Shown one piece after another: positions 57,252 through 64,000 of a DNA stretch of 64,000 nucleotides. Within the stretch, counting starts at the first letter, position 1. The number at the start of each line of letters is the position of its first letter. The notes beneath the pieces were generated by a model, which was not told the DNA's origin, did no database searches, and saw only the letters and a list, made by a program, of their open reading frames with translations. The position numbers and the translations under genes are program-made. The DNA comes from Actinomycetota bacterium (GTDB lineage Bacteria; Actinomycetota; Acidimicrobiia; Acidimicrobiales; RAAP-2), in the NCBI GenBank assembly GCA_021324355.1, contig JAJPJD010000018.1:1-64000 (forward strand), given 5' to 3'.

Positions 57252-58028
57252 ATGGAGCTCGAGCTCGAGGGCAAGGCGGTGCTGGTGACCGGTGGCTCCA
57301 ACGGACTGGGCCGGGCGCTGTGCCACCGGCTGGTGGCCGAGGGCGCATCGGTGGCGTTCTGCGGCACCGACCCCGGGCGGGTCGAGACCGCCCGGGCTGC
57401 GCTCGAGTCCGCAGGCGGTGACGTGCTGGCGATGCGGGCCGACGTCACCGACCCGGCCGACCTGGCCCGTCTGGTGGCGGGCACCCTCGAGCGCTTCGGT
57501 CGTCTCGACGGTCTGGTCAACAACGCCGGCCGGTCGGCCGCCCGGCCGCTGGCCGAGCTGGGCGACGCCGATTGGGACGAGGACCTCTCCCTCAAGCTCT
57601 ACGCCGCCGCCCGCCTCTGCCGGCTGGCCATGGACGCGTTGGCTCGCCAGGGTGGGTCGATCCTCAACGTGCTCGCAATCGCGGCGAAGGCACCGGGCGC
57701 CGGTTCGATGCCCTCCTCGGTGAGCCGGGCTGCCGGCCTGGCCCTCACCAAGGCGCTTTCCAAGGAGGTCGGCCCGGCCGGGGTCCGGGTCAACGCGGTG
57801 CTGATCGGGCTGGTCGAGAGCGGCCAGTGGGAGCGGCGGGCAGCGGCAGCCGGGGTCCCGGTCGGCCAGCTCTACGAGGACATGGCTCGGGGCTCGGGGA
57901 TCCCGCTCGGCCGAGTGGGCCGGGCCGAGGAGTTTGCCGACCTGGCCACGTTCCTGCTGTCCCCGAGAGCCGGCTACGTGAGCGGGGCGGCCATCAACCT
58001 CGACGGCGGCCTGTGCGCCGTCGGATGA
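57252..58028 (+). CDS. SDR-fold protein with substituted catalytic motif
   Basis: VTGGSNGLGRALCHRLVAEGAS, VNNAGRSA; YxxxK region reads SSVSR. Confidence 0.85.
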   Translation: MELELEGKAVLVTGGSNGLGRALCHRLVAEGASVAFCGTDPGRVETARAALESAGGDVLAMRADVTDPADLARLVAGTLERFGRLDGLVNNAGRSAARPLAELGDADWDEDLSLKLYAAARLCRLAMDALARQGGSILNVLAIAAKAPGAGSMPSSVSRAAGLALTKALSKEVGPAGVRVNAVLIGLVESGQWERRAAAAGVPVGQLYEDMARGSGIPLGRVGRAEEFADLATFLLSPRAGYVSGAAINLDGGLCAVG

Positions 58029-58029
58029 G

Positions 58030-59865
58030 GTGACCGGGTCGCCAGAGCCGGTCGTGGTCACCGCGCCCCTCCAGGGGACGGTGGTCTCGGTGGTCGCCGT
58101 CGGCCAGCAGGTGGCGGCGGGCGACCAGGTGGCCGTGCTCGAGTCGATGAAGATGGAGCACGTCGTGGCGGCCGAGGTGGCCGGCACCGTGCGCGAGGTG
58201 CGGCCCGGCCCAGGCGACACCGTCGAGCGCGGCGAGCGTCTGGTGGTGATCGAACCGGGCCCGGTCGACGCCCCCCGGGCGGTCGAGGGACCCGAGGCGG
58301 CCGGGACGGTGCGACCCGAGCTGGCCGAGCTGTGGGCGCGACGGGCCCGCCTGGCCGACGAGGCCCGCCCCGAGGCGATGGCCCGCCGGCATGGGACCGG
58401 GCATCGCAGCGCCCGGGAGAACCTGGCCGATCTGGTCGATCCGGGGTCCTTCGTCGAGTACGGCGGCCTGGTGGTGGCAGCCCAGCGCCGCCGCCGTCCA
58501 CTGGAGGAGCTCATCGAGCGCACCCCGGCCGACGGCCTGGTCGGCGGGATCGCCCGGGTCAACGGCGACCGCTTCCCACCCGACGCGGCCCGCTGCGCCG
58601 TGCTCTCCTACGACTACACGGTCCTGGCTGGGACCCAGGGGCACATGAACCACCGGAAGAAGGACCGGCTGTTCGAGCTGGTCGAGCGGCTCCGGCTGCC
58701 GGTCGTCCTGTTCGCCGAGGGCGGCGGCGGCCGCCCGGGCGACACCGACGGGGCCACGGTCACCGGCTTGGACACCCGAGCCTTCGCCCTGTTCGCCCGG
58801 CTGAGCGGGCTCGTCCCGCTGGTGGGGGTGGTCGGCGGCCGCTGCTTCGCCGGCAACGCCGCCCTTCTCGGGTGTTGCGATGTGATCATCGCCACCGCCG
58901 ACACCACGGTGGGGATGGGAGGGCCGGCCATGATCGAGGGCGGCGGCCTCGGGGTGTTCCCGCCCGAGGCGGTCGGCCCCCTGGCGGTCCAGGTGCCCAA
59001 CGGGGTCGTCGACATCGCGGTGGACGACGACGCCGCTGCGGTGGCGGTGGCCAAACGGTACCTGTCCTACTTCCAAGGGCCGATCGGCCAGTGGGACTGC
59101 GCCGACCAGGAGCAGCTCCGGGCTTGCGTGCCCGAGGACCGTCGGCGGGTCTACGACGTCCACCAGGTCATCGAGCTGGTGGCCGACACCGGGTCGGTCC
59201 TTGAGCTGCGCCGCGACCACGCCCCGGCCATGGTGACCGCGCTGGCGCGCTTGGAGGGCCGGCCGATCGGGATCGTGGCCAACAATCCGGCCCACCTGGC
59301 CGGCGCCATCGACGGGCCGGGCGCGAACAAGGCGGCACGGTTCCTCGCCCTGTGCGACGCCTTCGACCTTCCGGTGGTGGCGTTCTGCGACACCCCCGGG
59401 TTCATGGTCGGGCCCGAGGCCGAGCGGGCCGCGCTGGTGCGGTCGGCCGGACGGCTGTTCGTGACCGGGGCCAGCTTGTCCGTTCCCTACTGCACGGTCG
59501 TGCTGCGCAAGGGCTACGGCCTCGGCGCCCAGGCCATGGCGGCCGGCAGCTTCCGCGAGCCGTTGTGGATCGGCTCATGGCCGACCGGGGAGTTCGGCGG
59601 GATGGGGCTCGAGGGCGCGGTCCGGCTCGGGTACCGGCGGGAGCTCGAAGCGGTCGAGGACCCGACCGAGCGGGAGGCCCTCTTCGAGGCGATGGTCCAG
59701 CGCTCCTACGCCGCCGGCAAGGCGCTCAACGTCGCCTCCCACTTCGAAGTGGACGAGGTGATCGACCCGGCCGAGACACGCAGCCGCCTCGGCGCGGTGC
59801 TGGCCGCCGCCCCGCCACCCCGGCCTCGGGCGGCGAAGAAGCGGCCGCTGGTCGACCCCTGGTGA
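58030..59865 (+). CDS. Biotin-carrier domain fused to acyl-CoA carboxyltransferase
   Basis: N-terminal biotinyl domain VAVLESMKMEHVVAAEVAGTVREV; CT domain GGGGRPGDTDGATVTGLDTRAFALFARLSGLVPLVGVVGGRCFAGNAALLGCCDVIIAT and VALCDTPGF-like motif. Confidence 0.9.
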   Translation: MTGSPEPVVVTAPLQGTVVSVVAVGQQVAAGDQVAVLESMKMEHVVAAEVAGTVREVRPGPGDTVERGERLVVIEPGPVDAPRAVEGPEAAGTVRPELAELWARRARLADEARPEAMARRHGTGHRSARENLADLVDPGSFVEYGGLVVAAQRRRRPLEELIERTPADGLVGGIARVNGDRFPPDAARCAVLSYDYTVLAGTQGHMNHRKKDRLFELVERLRLPVVLFAEGGGGRPGDTDGATVTGLDTRAFALFARLSGLVPLVGVVGGRCFAGNAALLGCCDVIIATADTTVGMGGPAMIEGGGLGVFPPEAVGPLAVQVPNGVVDIAVDDDAAAVAVAKRYLSYFQGPIGQWDCADQEQLRACVPEDRRRVYDVHQVIELVADTGSVLELRRDHAPAMVTALARLEGRPIGIVANNPAHLAGAIDGPGANKAARFLALCDAFDLPVVAFCDTPGFMVGPEAERAALVRSAGRLFVTGASLSVPYCTVVLRKGYGLGAQAMAAGSFREPLWIGSWPTGEFGGMGLEGAVRLGYRRELEAVEDPTEREALFEAMVQRSYAAGKALNVASHFEVDEVIDPAETRSRLGAVLAAAPPPRPRAAKKRPLVDPW

Positions 59866-60049
59866 CCGGCGAGGTCGCCTCCTCCCTGAGCCTGCCCATT
59901 GTCGGAGCCCCGCGGGACGGCTAGGTTCGGGCCGCCCCGGGACGTGCACCGTTCCGGCCGGGTTTGGGATGGGGGGTTCCGCGGGGCGGCGCCTCGGGGA
60001 GTCGGCGAGTGCCGCTCCCCGAGGAGGCCGTCGAGGCCAACCCCCTGGC

Positions 60050-60715
60050 TGTCGTCGACGCAGCGCTGGTCGAGCGCAGCGCACCGCCCGAAATGGCGCC
60101 CGCTCAGGTCCTTTGCCCGCTCGGCTTTGAGGTTGGGGACCGTCGTCTTTCGCCAGCGCTTCTTGCTCCGGCCCTTGAGACCGGCCCGGCGCATCAGCCA
60201 CCGCACCCGGTGCCGCCCGCAGTCGAGCCCCTGGCACCGCAGCTCGGCGTGGACCCGGGGGCTGCCACGGGTGCACTTGGAGGCAGTGTGCACGACGTCG
60301 GTCCTCTCGGTCTGCGAGCTTCCTCTGCGAGGGGGTCTGCTGGTGCTGGCACTTGGCGGCACGGGAGACCTCGAGCAGCGCACCACGCGGTGACCTGCAG
60401 GTCCCTCCGGCTCGATGAAGGGTCCATCACCGGGTCTTCTTCGCGAAGAAAGCCGTTGCTCGCTTGCGCAGGTCGACATCGGTCTTTTGGCGCCTGTGCT
60501 CCCGCCGCAGCCAGGAAAGCGCTCGCGCTCCTGCTGGTCAGGCCCGGCCGATACCGGTGTCGATCTCGGCCTGAGCCGCTCACCTGCGTACTGCCGACTC
60601 CGTCAGGTCGAATTCCCGGGCCACCCCTGCGATCGACCGGTCACCAGCCCGGCACCCCTCCACGATCTCCGACTTGAAGTCCGGGGTGTACGACCAACGG
60701 TCACTGCGCCCCGGC
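60050..60715 (-). pseudogene. Degenerate IS3-family transposase remnant (orfA + 5' part of orfB)
   Basis: Minus-strand fragments in different frames: YTPDFKSEIVEGCRAGDRSIAGVAREFDLTESAVRR* (orfA HTH, stop at Trp position), RREHRRQKTDVDLRKRATAFFAKKTR (orfA C-terminus), LLEVSRAAKCQHQQTP, RGSPRVHAELRCQGLDCGRHRVRWLMRRAGLKGRSKKRWRKTTVPN (orfB). Confidence 0.85.
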
Positions 60716-60834
60716 GCGGCGCGCCACTTTGTGGATATCCGTCAGAGCGTGCCAAGCCCAAGCCCTGGCACCGGACCCGAGCCTGGCCACGGACCTAGCA
60801 TGTCGGCGGGCAGGTCCGTTGTGCCAGGGGGCGC

Positions 60835-62118
60835 ATGAGGAGAGGTTGCTGGTCTTGGGAAGGCTGCGCTCGGGCGGCCTGCGCCGGCCTGGGGTTCGCA
60901 GCTCTCGCCCTCGGGACACTCGCCATCGGTTTCTCCCAGGCAACGGCCGCGGTCGTCGTGGGTCCGGACCATGGGACAAGCGCCGGGACCGGGAACTTCG
61001 CCACCGGCAGCTGGCCTGGTTGGGCCTCCCTCAACTGGTCAGGGTACGCGGTGTCGACGGGCGCGCCGTACCATTCGGTGAGCGCGACCTGGATCGTCCC
61101 TGCGGTGAGCGGTCCGAACGGGTCCTACTCGGCAGCGTGGGTGGGCATCGACGGCTTCACCAACGGCTCGCTCATCCAGACCGGCACCGAGCAGGACTTC
61201 CTCAACGGTGCTGCCCAGTATTCGGCCTGGTGGTCGACCTCGTCACAGAACTTCGTCGAGCAGACGATCACCAATGGCTGCTCCGGTGCCGTCGCCGGGC
61301 CAGCTCGGTCCCGTCCCCAGGGCCCCGGCGGGCTCCTCGCTGCGCCCACTGGCCGCGCCGGCGGTCCCCGAGCCTCTGCTCACGGCGGGTCGGGGCCGCC
61401 TGGGGCCACCACCGGCTCGGCGACCGGCGTGTCGTCGACCAGTGCCACCCTCAATGGGACCGTGAACCCCAATGGCCTTGCCACCTCCTACTACTTCGAG
61501 TTCGGCACGACCACGTCGTTCGGGTCGACGACGGCCGTCTCGAGCGCCGGATCCGGCAAGCGGGCTGTCACGGTGAGCGCGTCGCTGAGCGGTCTGTCGG
61601 CCGGCACGACGTACTACTTCGAGCTGGTTGCGACGAACGCCGACGGCACCACGGATGGGGGGCTTGGTTCGTTCACCACCAGCTCGGGCTCCGGCTCGGG
61701 CGGCAGCAGCTGCGGGCTGGTTGAGCCAGGGGACCCGATGTCGGCCACCATCGCGCAGGCTTCCGGGTCGACCTGGGACATCACGATCGGCGACGGCTCA
61801 AGCAGCCACGGGTGGAGTTTCACCACGGCCGTGACCTACAGCGGCCCCGGGGCGTCGGTGGAGTGGATCCTCGAAGCCCCCACGGTGTGCCGAGGCTCGC
61901 ACTGCACGGTCGCCACACTGGCCGACTACGGCTCGGTGGTCTTCGACCAGGCGACGGCGAACGCAGCCGGGCCAGGCCTTGTCATCGGTGATGCCGGCGA
62001 GATGGTGAACGTCTCGGACACGGCAGTGCTCTCGATCCCCTCGGGGCCTGATGCCAGCGCTGACGGCTTCACCGTCGCCTACGGCTCGACCCAGCCAAGC
62101 CCTCCACCGGGGTCCTAG
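60835..62118 (+). CDS. Secreted G1-family (eqolisin/glutamic endopeptidase-like) protein with internal FN3-like domain
   Basis: Signal peptide; NWSGYAVS...WIVPAVSG...AAWVGIDGFTNGSLIQTGTEQDF; FN3-like ATLNGTVNPNGLATSYYFEFGTTTSFGSTT...GTTYYFELVATNADGTTDGG; CGLVEPGDPMSATI...WDITIGD...VEWILEAPT...LADYGSVVF. Confidence 0.75.
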   Translation: MRRGCWSWEGCARAACAGLGFAALALGTLAIGFSQATAAVVVGPDHGTSAGTGNFATGSWPGWASLNWSGYAVSTGAPYHSVSATWIVPAVSGPNGSYSAAWVGIDGFTNGSLIQTGTEQDFLNGAAQYSAWWSTSSQNFVEQTITNGCSGAVAGPARSRPQGPGGLLAAPTGRAGGPRASAHGGSGPPGATTGSATGVSSTSATLNGTVNPNGLATSYYFEFGTTTSFGSTTAVSSAGSGKRAVTVSASLSGLSAGTTYYFELVATNADGTTDGGLGSFTTSSGSGSGGSSCGLVEPGDPMSATIAQASGSTWDITIGDGSSSHGWSFTTAVTYSGPGASVEWILEAPTVCRGSHCTVATLADYGSVVFDQATANAAGPGLVIGDAGEMVNVSDTAVLSIPSGPDASADGFTVAYGSTQPSPPPGS

Positions 62119-62161
62119 CCGAGCAGTCCGCGGCCGGCCGGCTGGACCCACGCCCGGTTGG

Positions 62162-62971
62162 TCAACCCCCTGCGACCGGGAGCGGGTTGCCGGTCTCGAG
62201 CAGCGACTTGAGGGCGGAGAGGATCCATGGCCACCCCTGACTGAGGCTCTCCAAGGTCGGGCTACCGGGCTCGAAGCCATCATGGATGACGGTCAGTCGC
62301 ACCACCTCACCGACCGGCTCGAGCTCGAAGGTGACCCTGGAGCGGGGCTCGGCCGACACCGCTGCGAAGTACTCGTCGTCGAACCCGGCGGCCTGGGCAA
62401 ACTCCGCGGTGATGGTCTGCCAGGTGTACGAAAGCCGGCGGTTGGGCTCAGCCTCCAGGACCACTTGTTCGGGGTCCTCGACGGTCACTCCGCCGTACTC
62501 CCAGGTCATGGGGGCGCCCGGTTCCCAGCTGGTCACGTGGGCGGCGCCCCAGTAGCGACGGGTGAAGGCCGGATCGGTGAGGGCCTGCCACAACCGTTCG
62601 GGGGTGGTGCGGATGTACGTGGTGTAGACGAACTGCGGTTTGTCCATGGGACTGTCCTCCAGGGCGTGCTTGAGCTCGGACAGGACGGCAGTCCGGGCTC
62701 GGTCGTAGCGGCTCATCCAGCGTTCGGCGATGTCGTTGAGTGGGACCGGGTTGAGATAGTGGAGCCGAACCCGGCCCCGGCGGACGCTCGTCACCAGGCC
62801 GGCCGCCTCGAGCACCGCCAGGTGCTTGGTCACCGACTGGCGGGCCATGGCCAGGCCCGCGCACAGCTCCCTGAGCGTCTGGCCGTTGCGGTCCCGTAGC
62901 CGGTCGAGCAACATCCGGCGGGACGGGTCGGCGAGCGCCTTGAACACCGTGTCCATCGCCTCCCCGCCCAT
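62162..62971 (-). CDS. ArsR-type HTH fused to SRPBCC/AHSA1-like domain
   Basis: MDTVFKALADPSRRMLLDRLRDRNGQTLRELCAGLAMARQSVTKHLAVLEAAGLV then VYTTYIRTTPERLWQALTDPAFTRRYWGAAHVTSWEPGAPMTWEY. Confidence 0.88.
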   Translation of the reverse strand: MGGEAMDTVFKALADPSRRMLLDRLRDRNGQTLRELCAGLAMARQSVTKHLAVLEAAGLVTSVRRGRVRLHYLNPVPLNDIAERWMSRYDRARTAVLSELKHALEDSPMDKPQFVYTTYIRTTPERLWQALTDPAFTRRYWGAAHVTSWEPGAPMTWEYGGVTVEDPEQVVLEAEPNRRLSYTWQTITAEFAQAAGFDDEYFAAVSAEPRSRVTFELEPVGEVVRLTVIHDGFEPGSPTLESLSQGWPWILSALKSLLETGNPLPVAGG

Positions 62972-63166
62972 CGTCGATGGAGGCCATTTTGGCAGCCTTT
63001 TGGCTGCCTATCAATGGCTACCAGGGAATCCGCAGACCCGCTGGGCGAGCAGACCGCGCGATCGTGCTCGCCGGTGCCGCCTCCCGGACATTCGCAGCCC
63101 AGCTTGTGGTCCATGGGGTCGTTGCGCTCCGGGCGCCGCCCGGGGCGCGCCCAGCACACTGGACCG

Positions 63167-63520
63167 ATGGCGGGCCGGCCACTCCTGCTGGTGGACATCG
63201 ATGGTGTCCTCAATGTCTTTGGTGTCGACGCGTGCCCTAACGGCTACGCCGAGCACGCGGTGTTCCCAGAAGACGACCAGCCGATGCGGTCGGCGACCAT
63301 CCACGGCGTCTGGCTCCGCGACCCGGCGGGCGCCTTCGACCTGGCGTGGGCCTCTGCCTGGGGCTTTCAAGCGCAGCAGCACCTGGGGCCGATCCTCGAC
63401 CTGGAGGAGTTCCCCTTCGTGCCCATGCCTGAGATCCCATCTCCACCGGCCGAGAGGGTCCCCGAGCGGCGCCATGTGGACCAGCTTCTTGCGTGGGCTC
63501 GGGCGCTCGCGCTCCGATGA
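63167..63520 (+). CDS. HAD-like domain protein
   Basis: RPLLLVDIDGVLNVFG motif I; FDLAWASAWGFQAQQHLGPILDLEEFPFV. Confidence 0.7.
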   Translation: MAGRPLLLVDIDGVLNVFGVDACPNGYAEHAVFPEDDQPMRSATIHGVWLRDPAGAFDLAWASAWGFQAQQHLGPILDLEEFPFVPMPEIPSPPAERVPERRHVDQLLAWARALALR

Positions 63521-63571
63521 CTCGAGGACACCCTCCGGCCGGTCGCGGCGCGACCGCCGGAGGGGCCGCCC

Positions 63572-64000
63572 TCAGCCCTCGGGCTGGTCCACCAGGACCA
63601 CCTTGCCCAGCTTGCCGCCGGCTTCGAAGCGGTCGTAGGCGCGTTCGGCATGGGCGAAGGCGAAGGTGTCGCAGACCGGCACCGTGATCGCCCCGGTGGC
63701 GAGGTGGGGGAGCACGTGGCGGGCGACGCCGTCGATCACCAGCCCCTTGGCCACCCGGTCGCGGCCGCGCAGCGTGGAGCCGGAGATCCGGGCCCGTTTG
63801 GCCATCACCACCCCCAGCTGCAGCTGGACTTCGCCGCCGCTGCCCAGTCCGATGACCGAGATCCGCCCCCGCTCAGCCAGCGCGCCGAGGGCGACGCCGA
63901 AGCTGGCGGCGCCCACCAGCTCGAGCACGACGTCGTAGGGACCGTGCTCGGCGATCGAGCCGGGGTCGATCACCTGGTGAGCGCCCAGGGACCGGACCGC
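63572..64000 (-). CDS. Zinc-binding dehydrogenase/quinone oxidoreductase (N-terminus beyond window end)
   Basis: AVRSLGAHQVIDPGSIAEHGPYDVVLELVGAASFGVALGALAERGRISVIGLGSG...GKLGKVVLVDQPEG; open frame runs to the window edge. Confidence 0.8.
   Translation of the reverse strand, partial: AVRSLGAHQVIDPGSIAEHGPYDVVLELVGAASFGVALGALAERGRISVIGLGSGGEVQLQLGVVMAKRARISGSTLRGRDRVAKGLVIDGVARHVLPHLATGAITVPVCDTFAFAHAERAYDRFEAGGKLGKVVLVDQPEG

Noticed and set aside
56256-58562. 768-aa minus-strand ORF
   Set aside because: Spans antisense to an ABC-2 permease, SDR and carboxylase; composition is shadow-like.
59575-60479. Minus-strand ORFs treated as intact proteins
   Set aside because: They mix IS3 transposase fragments with antisense of the carboxylase; interpreted as a pseudogene remnant.

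Overview
High-GC actinobacterial chromosomal segment, probably Acidimicrobiia-like (inferred from GC content and gene content, not tested). About 57 protein-coding features are supportable. The clearest system is a rearranged mycofactocin locus at about 44.8-51.9 kb: NDMA-type Zn-alcohol dehydrogenase, mftD, inverted mftF, mftA ending in IDGMCGVY, mftB, mftC, mftE, and a mycofactocin-type SDR. Other modules: a three-gene operon of very large pseudopilin-like proteins (4.1-9.9 kb); a divergent FtsH-like protease; a zinc-uptake ABC operon with a divergent Zur/Fur gene; an MshEN-GT2 glycosyltransferase; several acyl-CoA/beta-oxidation genes; a marR-ABC-ABC exporter operon; a DrrA/ABC-2 exporter; a BCCP-carboxyltransferase fusion; a frameshifted IS3-family remnant; and a G1 (eqolisin) peptidase apparently interrupted by an FN3-like domain. 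No tRNA, rRNA or CRISPR array was recognised. All calls come from reading the sequence and ORF track; no database search was run.
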